This document shows, in pieces, positions 14,606 to 22,986 of a stretch of DNA of 64,000 nucleotides (within the stretch, counting starts at the first letter, position 1; every line of letters starts with the position of its first letter). Source of the DNA: Rhodanobacter_A agri (GTDB taxonomy: Bacteria; Pseudomonadota; Gammaproteobacteria; Xanthomonadales; Rhodanobacteraceae); contig NZ_JADIKL010000004.1 of the NCBI RefSeq assembly GCF_044904705.1, positions 124,001 through 188,000 on the forward strand, in the 5' to 3' direction. The translations under genes were made by a program, and so were the position numbers. The notes beneath the pieces are model-generated. The model was given only the letters and a program-made list of their open reading frames with translations. It was not told the DNA's origin and did not search any database.

Positions 14606-14851
14606 ATGAGCATCCTGTTCGCGATCCAGGAAGACGATGCCGGCATGTGGTGCATCTGCCGCGGGCAGGCCTGCCTGTCGAACCGGCTTACCCTGGCGCA
14701 AGCCATTACCGATGCGCGCAAGCTGGCACGGGACCACCACGCCCGAACCGGCCTGACCGCCTCCGTGGACCTGATCAGCCCGGAAGGCACGACCCGCCTG
14801 GGCCACTATGCGCGCCCCAGTGCCGAGCCCGACGACGTAGCTGTGGCCTGA
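14606..14851 (+). CDS. Hypothetical protein, 81 aa
   Basis: Starts MSILFAIQEDDAGMWCICRG and continues with RLTLAQAITDARKLARDHHA and VDLISPEGTTRLGHYARP. The pattern of two short beta segments, a helix and a further strand recalls small DUF2188-like proteins, but I do not recognise the family. There is no signal or membrane segment; two Cys lie close together (CIC). It stands alone just outside the island, is followed by a hairpin at 14863-14890, and is convergent with the DUF5107 gene. The palindrome at 14460 may control it. Confidence 0.5.
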   Translation: MSILFAIQEDDAGMWCICRGQACLSNRLTLAQAITDARKLARDHHARTGLTASVDLISPEGTTRLGHYARPSAEPDDVAVA

Positions 14852-14862
14852 CGCCAGTTATC

Positions 14863-14890
14863 GCGCCTGTTCGGGGCTTTGAACAGGCGC
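14863..14890. terminator. Hairpin between convergent genes
   Basis: GCGCCTGTTC (14863-14872) pairs with GAACAGGCGC (14881-14890) around GGGGCTTT. It lies between the stops of the 81-aa gene and the DUF5107 gene; no long T-run on either side. Confidence 0.55.
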
Positions 14891-14903
14891 TAAGACGTCC
14901 GCG

Positions 14904-17672
14904 TTACGGACGCGCCGGGGCTTCCGCCGGCTTGGCTTTTGGCTCCGGCACGATCGGCGCCGCACCCTCCTTGCGCGGCAGGAAGTGTCTGGCCAGCAAG
15001 GCATCGGCCTGATCGTCCTTGCCGTCCTCACGCAATGCATTGACCAGGGCACGCACGAGATCGGCAGGCATGTCCGCACCCGCAGGGAATTTCTCGAGCA
15101 TGGCGATGCGCTGGGCCGCGGGTTTGCTCATTTGCCGCATGGCCTTGTCCATGCCGGTGTACAGCGCGGGGTTTGCCGGATCGGCCTGGAAGCCATGCTG
15201 GAACACGGTGGCGGCTTCCGAGGGCGCCTGCCTGATCTCCAGCAATGCGCGACCGAGGCTTGCATCAAGCGACGGGATATCCGGTTTGAGGGAGGCGGCG
15301 TGGCGCCATTCTGCGATGGCCTGATCGGTGATGCCCTTGGAGAACAGTAGTGTTCCCAGCAGATAGTGCGCGGAGGCGTCGGAGGGGTTCCTGGCGAGGG
15401 CTGCGCGCAGGACCAGGAGCGTTTCGCGCCTTTCCGGGAACACATAGCGCAATGGCATGTGCGAAGCGGCCCGATAGTCGGCCAGCCCGGATTGGCCCAT
15501 CTGCTCGCGGCAATAGCCACGGTAGTAGGCCAGCAAAGGGTATTGATCGGGCGATACCGTACCCGGCTCGGCCTGGTCGGCCGGTACGGCCGGATACGTG
15601 CGGGTGAGCAGCGCGAGCGAGTCGGAATAAAGCCCTAACCGGTTGTACTGGATCACCAGGTCGAGAATCCGGTTCGGGTCGCTGGCGAGGTGTTCGTCGA
15701 GCTGCGCATCCGGGTGCCCCAGGATGGATTGCTCGTTGCGCAGGAAACGGCTGGTGGGGTAGGTGGCAAGTGCCGTGGTGACGAGTTGCCGCGCGCGATC
15801 GACCGGGCCCAGGGCGCGCCGCACGGCCACCACATCTTCTATGCAGCGCTGGGCCACCGTATTGGCGGTGTCGGGGTGGCACACGTGGGCCAGCACGTCA
15901 TGGGCGCGTGCGAAATCCTTGTCCTTGATGAGCGACTCGGCCAGCAGTACACCTGCCGCCGCCCGGTAGGATGGGTCGCGATAGGCCGCCTCGAATTCGA
16001 TGCGGGCTTCCCGCGGATGATCGAGGAAGGCTTCTGCGATACCGCGGTAGTAGCGGGTTTCCCCGTCCCAGGTGGCGCGGTCTTCGACCTGCTTCAACAG
16101 ACGCGAGGCGTCTTCGAAACGGAACAGGTCCACGTCCAACCGGCCCTGAGCCTTCAGGAGGGCCATGCTGTCCGGTGCTGCTGCAAGCGCCTGCGCATAG
16201 GTTTTATGGGCGGTGATCAACTGGCCCTGGAGTTCTTCGTTCCTGCCGCGCTCGAGCAGGCCGTCGCTGGTGTCGGACGGCTGATAAGTGGTCTGCGGGC
16301 CCGTGTGGACCTCGTCGCGCGGCGTCCAGTCGTACTGGTCCTCGGTATGTTCCAGAAGCACCTCGTGCTTGTCGTTCTCGACGACAAAGGTGTACTTCTT
16401 CGCCGGAGAAAGATCATCGAACGTGTGTTGCCATGTCTTGGCCGGGTCGAGCGTCGCGGAGTCCTGGAAGACCGTCTTGGCACCGTCCAGGATCCGGATA
16501 CTTGCGCCGGGGAACCGGCGGTTGGCATTGAAGGCTACCGCCAGTGCTTCATGCCCGGCGGCATTGCGCTTCCTGGCCATGAACACGACGCCATTCAAGT
16601 TGGCGCGCGAGATGCCGCCGGTTCCGCGCACCGGCATCCAGTATTCGGAGAAGTGGATGATCTGCTCGGGCTGGAGAAAGCCGTAGGTCTCCTGGTTGCG
16701 GAAAAGTCCGGCCTGTACTTCCGCATACGCGCTGTCGTTGTCCGAAAGCACATGGCGCCACGCGAGGCCTTCGGTATTGGTGCCCCAGGTCCAGATCTTC
16801 TTGGCCGGCAGATCCGCATAGTCGGCATAGTGGACAACGCCGGCATCCGCATCCGGGTTGTAGATGCCCATGAAGGGTTCGCGGCTTCCGTAGGTGAAGC
16901 GCGATACGGGGCCGTCCTTGTGGTTGCCGATGATGCTGAGATCCATGCCTTTCGCATTCACCGGCCAGGTATCGATGTCCTTGAAGCCATGGCTGGCTGT
17001 GAACTGCATGGGGTACCAGATCTTCGAATCGTCACGGACCTGCACGCCTGCGTTGTTCCACCAGTAGAAGCGGTGCCGCAGTTCGCTTGGGTTGGACAGC
17101 GTCACGCGTTCTTCCAGCACGGTGCTGCCCTGGCGCAGGACCAGTTGGACCGTCCATTCCATGCCGTAGACACGATCGCGGTTGCCGATGGTCACCGAGG
17201 CGCTTCCGTCCGGATCCTGGGCGTAGGACCAGTCGACGGGAGAAAGGGAAACCCAGTTGTGCGAAACGGGGAAATTGAACTCGACGCCGAAGGCAGACCA
17301 TGCGCCGCGATAACCAATCAGCGCCTTCTTCAGCGTCGGATTGGCATAGAACATCGGCTTGCCGTTGATCTTGTCGATGCACGTATAGATGTGCCCGCCA
17401 AGATCAGGAAGGATTGTGCACTTCAGGTATTCGTTCTCGAGAAAAAGCGCGCGCCAGAGATGCTTGGCTTCCGTGTTGCGCACATCTTCGCGCAGCGTGT
17501 AGGGGTAGCTGAATTTGTCGGTGCCGTAGATGTCGAACGGCGGGTTCTCGTCGGGCGGGCCTTCCTCCGATGCCGCAAGCGGCATCTGGCCCTGCCAGAC
17601 GCGAACCTGTGCGTGCAAGGAAAGCGGCCCCAGCAGAAGCAGGATGCAGAGACTCAATCGCGAACGTGCCAT
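14904..17672 (-). CDS. DUF5107 and TPR domain secreted protein
   Basis: A 922-aa protein from ATG 17672 (AGGGTGA upstream; the frame is open to 17714). It has a signal peptide MARSRLSLCILLLLGPLSLHAQ. The N-terminal half (about 40-440) is a DUF5107 region of galactose-mutarotase-like beta sandwich: TLREDVRNTEAKHLWRAL, LENEYLKCTILPDLGGHIYTC, FNFPVSHNWVSLSPVDWSY, WWNNAGVQVRDDSKIWYPMQ. The C-terminal half (from about 475) is a run of TPR helices. Proteins of this architecture are common in Bacteroidetes and Xanthomonadales beside glycan-degrading enzymes; the biochemical role is not established. It is transcribed with the sulfatase upstream on the same strand, 266 bp away, suggesting handling of a sulfated or decorated glycan. 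Confidence 0.8.
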   Translation of the reverse strand: MARSRLSLCILLLLGPLSLHAQVRVWQGQMPLAASEEGPPDENPPFDIYGTDKFSYPYTLREDVRNTEAKHLWRALFLENEYLKCTILPDLGGHIYTCIDKINGKPMFYANPTLKKALIGYRGAWSAFGVEFNFPVSHNWVSLSPVDWSYAQDPDGSASVTIGNRDRVYGMEWTVQLVLRQGSTVLEERVTLSNPSELRHRFYWWNNAGVQVRDDSKIWYPMQFTASHGFKDIDTWPVNAKGMDLSIIGNHKDGPVSRFTYGSREPFMGIYNPDADAGVVHYADYADLPAKKIWTWGTNTEGLAWRHVLSDNDSAYAEVQAGLFRNQETYGFLQPEQIIHFSEYWMPVRGTGGISRANLNGVVFMARKRNAAGHEALAVAFNANRRFPGASIRILDGAKTVFQDSATLDPAKTWQHTFDDLSPAKKYTFVVENDKHEVLLEHTEDQYDWTPRDEVHTGPQTTYQPSDTSDGLLERGRNEELQGQLITAHKTYAQALAAAPDSMALLKAQGRLDVDLFRFEDASRLLKQVEDRATWDGETRYYRGIAEAFLDHPREARIEFEAAYRDPSYRAAAGVLLAESLIKDKDFARAHDVLAHVCHPDTANTVAQRCIEDVVAVRRALGPVDRARQLVTTALATYPTSRFLRNEQSILGHPDAQLDEHLASDPNRILDLVIQYNRLGLYSDSLALLTRTYPAVPADQAEPGTVSPDQYPLLAYYRGYCREQMGQSGLADYRAASHMPLRYVFPERRETLLVLRAALARNPSDASAHYLLGTLLFSKGITDQAIAEWRHAASLKPDIPSLDASLGRALLEIRQAPSEAATVFQHGFQADPANPALYTGMDKAMRQMSKPAAQRIAMLEKFPAGADMPADLVRALVNALREDGKDDQADALLARHFLPRKEGAAPIVPEPKAKPAEAPARP

Positions 17673-17938
17673 TAGCTTCACCCTGTCGTATGTGAACCGT
17701 TGCCGGGACCGCATCTTGGCGGCGTGGTCTGTGCGGAAATCGCCGAGTTATTTGAAGCTGCCGCGAAATGCGGTCCACCCGTAAGCGTCGATTTATCGCA
17801 GCGTGCAGATCCAGCGACACGCTTTGCCGGGCCGGTATGCATTTGCTCGCTACCTGTTCGTACCAGCGTCATGATCGGCGCCTCGCAATGCCTTTAAGCC
17901 CGCTTCGCGAGGGATGCCTGTGGATGTTTGCCGTGGTC
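17673..17938. other. Gap between sulfatase and DUF5107 gene
   Basis: 266 bp with no gene seen. Partial inverted repeats around 17889-17915 are too imperfect to call a terminator. The DUF5107 promoter may lie here. Confidence 0.4.
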
Positions 17939-19432
17939 TTACGGCTTTGCAGATGGGGCGCTCCCTGCAACTGGCGGCTGACGCGGGATAGGGGTTTGCG
18001 CATGCTGCTGTTCGAGCCAGTGGGCCATGGCCTGCTTCATCCGCTCTGCTTCGTGTGGATGTGCATGGACAAGGTTGAATTGTTCGGTGGGATCGTTGGC
18101 CAGGTCGTACATCTCATAGTGATCGTCTTCATTGAAGTGGATCAGCTTGAGATCGCCCTGCCGGTAGACCACCCACGGCGTCACCAGCTGGTCGTCCCAG
18201 TAGTGAGGGTAGTTCCAGCCCATGTCGCGCTTCGCCATGCTATCGCCGTGCAGTAGCGGCACGACGCTGCGCCCATCGAGATCATCCTGCGGCTTGATGC
18301 CGGCAAGCTGCAGGAGCGTTGGCGTGAGGTCCACGCCGTAAACGGGCGTATCGTTGTGGCCGTGCGCCGGAATGTGGCCTGGTTCGACGAAGATCAACGG
18401 CACGCGCAAGCCGCCTTCGTAGGCGAAGCCCTTGCCGGCGCGCATCGGTGCGTTGCTGGTGGCGAGTGCGCTTCCGGTCTCGTTGGGAAGGTCGAGCCCA
18501 CCGTTGTCGGACATGAACACCACGACGGTGTTGCGGTCCAGATGCAGTTCTTTCAGCGTCGCTGTCAGCTTGCCGACGCTACGGTCCAGCGCATGGATCA
18601 TGGCGGCATAAGTGCGATTGTCCTGGCCATCGGCTGGCGTCCAGTCCTTCACCGCCGCCAGATCGGCCTCGGTAGCCTGCAGCGGTGCGTGCACCGCGTA
18701 GTGCGACAGCTCCAGGAAGAACGGGCGGTCCTGATGATGCGTAGCCGCGTCGTGGAGGTATTTGATGGCTTCTTCGGTGAGGCGATCGGTCAGGTATTCG
18801 CCGGGGCCGCCACCTTGCGCAGCCAGATCGGGCACCTGCCCCGGGCTGCCGGGTTTTCCATAGGGCCAGAAATAGGAACCCGGATGGCCCTGCGGACCAG
18901 CGGCGAGGCTCCAGTCGAACCCGTGGTCGGTCGGTAGCGAGCCTTTGCCGCCAAGGTGCCATTTGCCGATGATCGCAGTGCGATAGCCGACTTCGTCGAG
19001 GTCACGTGCCAGCGTGCGCACGTCAGGCAGTTGCTGGTTGAATTCGGGAACCCTGAAACGCGATTCCGCGGGCGTGCCTTCGCCCGGGATGTAATCCGTC
19101 AGGTGCAATCGGGCCGGCGTTAGCCCGGTCAGTAGCGAGGCGCGTGAAGGCGAGCACACCGCAGCCGAGGCGTACGCGTTCTCGAAGACCATGCCTTCGG
19201 CGGCCAGCGCGTCGAGGTTGGGGGTGCGATAGAAGCGACTGCCGCCGCCACTCCAGTCATGCCAGCCCATATCGTCAACCAGGATGAACAGGATGTTCGG
19301 AGGGGTGGGCGCTTCTTTGCGACTCGTGGTTGGCGCCTTTCCGGTGGCGCTAGCGGCAGGAAGGATCAGTGACACCAGGATCAGAACTATCGCCCCCATG
19401 CCGGAGCGTGCGGCTCGGGTAGTGCGAAACAT
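17939..19432 (-). CDS. Secreted arylsulfatase-type sulfatase
   Basis: A 497-aa family S1 sulfatase with an N-terminal membrane/signal segment GAIVLILVSLILPAASA. Metal-binding NILFILVDDMGWHD is followed by the sulfatase signature CSPSRASLLTG at Cys93, the residue converted to formylglycine; IIGKWHLG and the late FMSDNGG and GKGFAYEGGLRVP motifs are also in place. It should hydrolyse sulfate esters in the periplasm or outside the cell; the substrate is unknown. Maturation needs a formylglycine-generating enzyme or anSME, not found in this window. ATG 19432 is used (GAGGGG upstream) rather than GTG 19456. The partner is probably the DUF5107 gene downstream. Confidence 0.9.
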   Translation of the reverse strand: MFRTTRAARSGMGAIVLILVSLILPAASATGKAPTTSRKEAPTPPNILFILVDDMGWHDWSGGGSRFYRTPNLDALAAEGMVFENAYASAAVCSPSRASLLTGLTPARLHLTDYIPGEGTPAESRFRVPEFNQQLPDVRTLARDLDEVGYRTAIIGKWHLGGKGSLPTDHGFDWSLAAGPQGHPGSYFWPYGKPGSPGQVPDLAAQGGGPGEYLTDRLTEEAIKYLHDAATHHQDRPFFLELSHYAVHAPLQATEADLAAVKDWTPADGQDNRTYAAMIHALDRSVGKLTATLKELHLDRNTVVVFMSDNGGLDLPNETGSALATSNAPMRAGKGFAYEGGLRVPLIFVEPGHIPAHGHNDTPVYGVDLTPTLLQLAGIKPQDDLDGRSVVPLLHGDSMAKRDMGWNYPHYWDDQLVTPWVVYRQGDLKLIHFNEDDHYEMYDLANDPTEQFNLVHAHPHEAERMKQAMAHWLEQQHAQTPIPRQPPVAGSAPSAKP

Positions 19433-19775
19433 TGGCTCGTGCCCCTCGTGATTCACACGGATTTCCTACGTTTTCTTTTTCCGTCGTCGGTTTTCCATCG
19501 ATTCTGGAAATAAAGAAAGTAAACCGGATGTTTTCGAATATAAACGAAAGAAACATAGTTGCAAGTACCTCATGCAACCGGGCTGCGCAGCCTGCACCGC
19601 CGACGCGGTGCCAGATGGCGATTGGGGTGATGCGCCGCTGGGTGGACGCGCGGGCGCAGCGGTGGCGCCCGGCATGTTCGTTCGGGACTCGCCTTGCGCC
19701 GCAGAAGGTGCAGGAAATTTCAGCGGGGGCCGGCTAGGCTGCGGCATCGGGCTCGCCCACGCCAGGAGATGCCGC
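19433..19775. other. AT-richer divergent promoter region
   Basis: 343 bp between the sulfatase (minus) and the 245-aa gene (plus). Positions 19455-19570 are strikingly AT-rich for this genome (TTTTCTTTTTCC, AAATAAAGAAAGTAAA, CGAATATAAACGAAAG) and likely hold the sulfatase promoter. Low GC may also mark foreign DNA. No gene seen. Confidence 0.5.
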
Positions 19776-20513
19776 ATGCCGTCGAACTGCTGCCACCCGA
19801 ACGCGCCGCACGAGAAGCTCAAGGCGCCCGACTGGTACGTCTCGGCACTGATGATGGATCGCGCGCTGGACGCGATCCTGCGCCGTGTGAAAAAGCTCGA
19901 CCGCGAACACGACATCCCTTACCTCGCCGGATACAGCCAGGACGGCAAGACGATCTACATCGACCGCCACCTGCCGAAGAGCTTCATCTTCCGCGGCCGC
20001 ACGGTCGAAGTGGACCGTTTCCTGATCCTGCACGAAGAGGTGGAGAAGACCCTGATCGACCAGCTTGGCCTGCATTACCTGCACGCGCACCAGATCGCCA
20101 CCCGTGCCGAGGAGGCCGCGGTGAACGCGCAGCGCGTCACCTGGAAGGCCTACGATCGCTTCATGCAGAAGTACGTGAAGTCGATCGGCGACGAACGCTT
20201 GCAGAAAGTGCCGGGCGACCTCGACCTGAAGCCTTATCGGGACTACCACGACTACGAACTGCTGCGGAACATGGCGGCGCATATCGACCAGGTGCCGGGG
20301 ATGGGCGACAAGGCAAAGGCGGAGTTGAAAAGCTACGCGGCGGCATTCCGCGAGCAGCGGCGCGACGAGCAACGGCTCGCCCTGAAGGCGAGCGCAAAGG
20401 CAAGTACGCGTCGTGGGCCTGCAGCAAAAAAAGCGGCGGTCGAAACCGCGAAGCCGGCAAAGACCGTCAAGCGGAAAACCGGGCGTCGCGTCGTTGCCGC
20501 CTCGTCCGGCTGA
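19776..20513 (+). CDS. Conserved hypothetical protein with HExxE motif and basic tail
   Basis: 245 aa from ATG 19776, with CAGGAG 7 nt upstream; longer in-frame starts lack support. The N-terminal and middle part (about 20-190) is a compact domain: YVSALMMDRALDAILRRVKKL, DIPYLAGYSQDGKTIYIDRHLP, then VDRFLILHEEVEKTLID, containing HEEVE, and HYLHAHQIATRAEEAAV. The His/Glu spacing recalls zinc peptidase helices but is not a classic HExxH, so no enzyme activity is claimed. The last 50 residues are Lys/Ala/Arg-rich, like histone H1-type or DNA-binding tails (KASTRRGPAAKKAA). Related proteins are, as far as I recall, uncharacterised in Xanthomonadales. It is convergent with pbpC. Confidence 0.6.
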   Translation: MPSNCCHPNAPHEKLKAPDWYVSALMMDRALDAILRRVKKLDREHDIPYLAGYSQDGKTIYIDRHLPKSFIFRGRTVEVDRFLILHEEVEKTLIDQLGLHYLHAHQIATRAEEAAVNAQRVTWKAYDRFMQKYVKSIGDERLQKVPGDLDLKPYRDYHDYELLRNMAAHIDQVPGMGDKAKAELKSYAAAFREQRRDEQRLALKASAKASTRRGPAAKKAAVETAKPAKTVKRKTGRRVVAASSG

Positions 20514-20552
20514 GCACTTCCGGCAGCGCCGGCGGATCGAAGTCGGGCAGCC

Positions 20553-22943
20553 TCAGGGCTTGTCGACGCGTACGGAAAGATGCGCAAAAGCGCCGTTGCG
20601 GGTCAACGCGGTGACCCGGTGATCGCCTGCTTGCGGCAATGCCAGGTGCATATTGGCATTGCCGAGGCTGCTTCCCTGCAGGCGACCGTCGAGCAGCCAT
20701 TGCACTTCTCCCGTGGTGCCGAGCGCTTGCAGGGTCACGTGCAGTGGCTTGGTGCTGTTCGGCGCCTGCCGCAAGCGCGCGCCATCGCTGAGCCCGGCGA
20801 TGCGGATCGGGCTGGCGACATCGAGCGAATCCGTGGCACAGCCGGGAGCGAGCGGCGGCAAGGCGGCATGCGCGGCATCGTCGGTGCTTAGCCATGGGGT
20901 GGCCAATGCAGGCCAGCGTGCGATCTGCACTGTGTGCTCGCCCTTGCCATGGCAGGTGGCGCTCAGGCGGTGTCCGGCGGCGTCGACGCGCAAGTTCGCC
21001 AGCCCGGCGGACCAGGCCGTGAGGTCGCGTTCGGCGAAGGTCGGCGGCAATGCGCCATCGAGTGTCCATGCGCTGCGCCGCTGGCGGCACAGGGCTGGCG
21101 GCGTGCTGGACACGGCGCCACCCAATGGCCAGCAGATATCCATCTTGCGCACGCTTGCGGGCTGCGCGGCGTAGGCATGCTTGTCGGGCAGCATGTCGAC
21201 GATGTCGAACATCAGCGGCAGCGACGTCACCGCGCCGTATTGGCCCGGGGATGGCGTGCCGTCGGGGCGGCCGATCCACACGCCGACGGTCCAGCCATCG
21301 GCGACACCGATGGCCCAGGCATCGCGGTAGCCGTAACTCGTGCCGGTCTTCCATGCGACGGCGCCATGCCGGTTGATCGTGCCTTCTATCGGCGCGCCGT
21401 CGACGTCGGCCGGATTGGTCGCCAGGATGTCGCGGATGATCCAGGCCGCACCGGGTGAAAGCAGGCGACGGGCCTGCCTGGGTTGTTCCGGTACGTAACG
21501 CGGCGTGCCGGCGATGCCGCCGTTGGCGAACGCGGTGTAGGCGCCCACCAGATCTTCCAGCCGTGTCGAGGCGCCGCCGAGGATGATGGACAGGTTCGGT
21601 TGCGCGCCTTGTGGCAGTTGCAGGTCGATGCCGCCATTCGCCAGTCGCGCCACGAAACGCTTCGGGCCTACATGGTCGAGTACATCCACGGCCGGCACGT
21701 TGAGCGAACGCTGCAAGGCCTCGGCCGCGCTGACCGGGCCACTGAAGGTTTCGTCGAAGTTGCCCGGCTTGTAGCCCCCGAAGTCCTGCGGCGCGTCGAT
21801 CAGCAGGCTTTGCGAGGTGATCAGCCCGTCGTCGAGCGCGAGCCCGTACAGGAAGGGTTTGAGCGTGGAGCCGGGCGAGCGCGGCGCACGCACCATGTCG
21901 ACGTGCCCCAACCGTTGCACGCTGCCGAACTCGGCCGTACCCACGTAGACGCGCGCCGCCAGCGACGTATTCTCGACCACCAGCACGGCAGCAGAGGTGC
22001 GTGGCGGCAAGCGGGCGAGATAGTTGCTGACGCGGTCTTCCACTGCGCGCTGCAGGTTCGCATCGATGGTGGTGACGATGCGCCTGGATTTCGGTTGTTG
22101 CTGGTGCAGTCGTTCGGCCAGCAACGCGGCGGCCAGGGGGGCGCGCAGCGAACGCGCGACCACCGGTTCCATTTCCGCATCGTGAACCGTGGCCGCGCTC
22201 CACAGGCCTTCGTCGTGCATGCGCCTGAGCACCTTGTCGCGTGCGCGCCGCGCTGCGTCGGGGTGCCGGTCGGGGCGCAGCAGGCTTGGCGATTGCGGCA
22301 GCACCGCCAGCAGGGCCGCCTCGGCATGCGACAGTCTTTCGGCCGGCTTGCCGAGGTACGCCCACGATGCCGCCTCCACGCCCTGGATCGGCCCGCCGAA
22401 GGGGGCGTGGTTGAGATACAGGTCGAGGATCTGCGCCTTGCTCAGGTGGGCTTCGAGTTGAAGCGCGCGAAAGACCTGCACCACCTTGCCCGCGACCGTA
22501 TGCGGCATCGGCATGATGATGCGCGCCACCTGCATCGTCAGCGTCGAACCGCCGGACACGATGCGCCCCCCGCGCAACGACAGGAACGCGCCGCGCGCCA
22601 GCGCATACGGATTGACGCCCGGAAGCCGGTAGAACCAGCGGTCCTCGTAGGTGAGCAGGGCAGAGAGGTAAAGCGGCGACACTTTGCTCGCCGTGGTCGG
22701 ATAGCGCCAGACACCGTCGCTGTCGGCAAAGGCGCGCAGCGGCGTGCCGTCGCGCGCCAACACCACGGTGCTGCCGGTATCGGGCGCCGGCAGCCTGAGA
22801 GGGAACAAGCGATCCAGCAGTACGGCCAGCAGAAGCAGCACGGCCATGGCGATCGCCGCGACGCGCAACCACCGGCGCAGCCGCGCAGAGGCGGGCCTGG
22901 TTCGGCGGCCGGTTGCAGGTGGTGCGAGGTCCATGCGGTTCAT
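20553..22943 (-). CDS. pbpC: Penicillin-binding protein 1C
   Basis: A 796-aa bifunctional peptidoglycan synthase of the PbpC class (E. coli 770 aa). A short cytoplasmic tail and a membrane anchor (VAAIAMAVLLLLAVLL) precede the GT51 glycosyltransferase domain with the catalytic Glu in LLTYEDRWFYRLPGV and GGSTLTMQVAR. The transpeptidase domain has SPGSTLKPF (Ser near 358), SLNVPA and KTGTSYG (near 530). A C-terminal PBP1C domain follows. It lies directly after the alpha-2-macroglobulin gene, a conserved pairing in gammaproteobacteria. The start at 22943 is from homology; no Shine-Dalgarno is exposed, because GGAGGGG sits inside the hairpin at 22948-22981. Confidence 0.93.
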   Translation of the reverse strand: MNRMDLAPPATGRRTRPASARLRRWLRVAAIAMAVLLLLAVLLDRLFPLRLPAPDTGSTVVLARDGTPLRAFADSDGVWRYPTTASKVSPLYLSALLTYEDRWFYRLPGVNPYALARGAFLSLRGGRIVSGGSTLTMQVARIIMPMPHTVAGKVVQVFRALQLEAHLSKAQILDLYLNHAPFGGPIQGVEAASWAYLGKPAERLSHAEAALLAVLPQSPSLLRPDRHPDAARRARDKVLRRMHDEGLWSAATVHDAEMEPVVARSLRAPLAAALLAERLHQQQPKSRRIVTTIDANLQRAVEDRVSNYLARLPPRTSAAVLVVENTSLAARVYVGTAEFGSVQRLGHVDMVRAPRSPGSTLKPFLYGLALDDGLITSQSLLIDAPQDFGGYKPGNFDETFSGPVSAAEALQRSLNVPAVDVLDHVGPKRFVARLANGGIDLQLPQGAQPNLSIILGGASTRLEDLVGAYTAFANGGIAGTPRYVPEQPRQARRLLSPGAAWIIRDILATNPADVDGAPIEGTINRHGAVAWKTGTSYGYRDAWAIGVADGWTVGVWIGRPDGTPSPGQYGAVTSLPLMFDIVDMLPDKHAYAAQPASVRKMDICWPLGGAVSSTPPALCRQRRSAWTLDGALPPTFAERDLTAWSAGLANLRVDAAGHRLSATCHGKGEHTVQIARWPALATPWLSTDDAAHAALPPLAPGCATDSLDVASPIRIAGLSDGARLRQAPNSTKPLHVTLQALGTTGEVQWLLDGRLQGSSLGNANMHLALPQAGDHRVTALTRNGAFAHLSVRVDKP

Positions 22944-22947
22944 CGAC

Positions 22948-22981
22948 CGGAGGGGCACGCGTGACGCCGCGTGCCCCTCCG
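22948..22981 (-). promoter_or_regulatory. Strong hairpin between the macroglobulin gene and pbpC
   Basis: CGGAGGGGCACGCG and CGCGTGCCCCTCCG pair perfectly over 14 bp around a 6-nt loop, in the 43-nt gap before pbpC. There is no T-run. The 5' arm in the mRNA contains GGAGGGG, the only good Shine-Dalgarno in the area, so the stem could lower PbpC translation or attenuate readthrough. Confidence 0.6.
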
Positions 22982-22986
22982 TCGAC

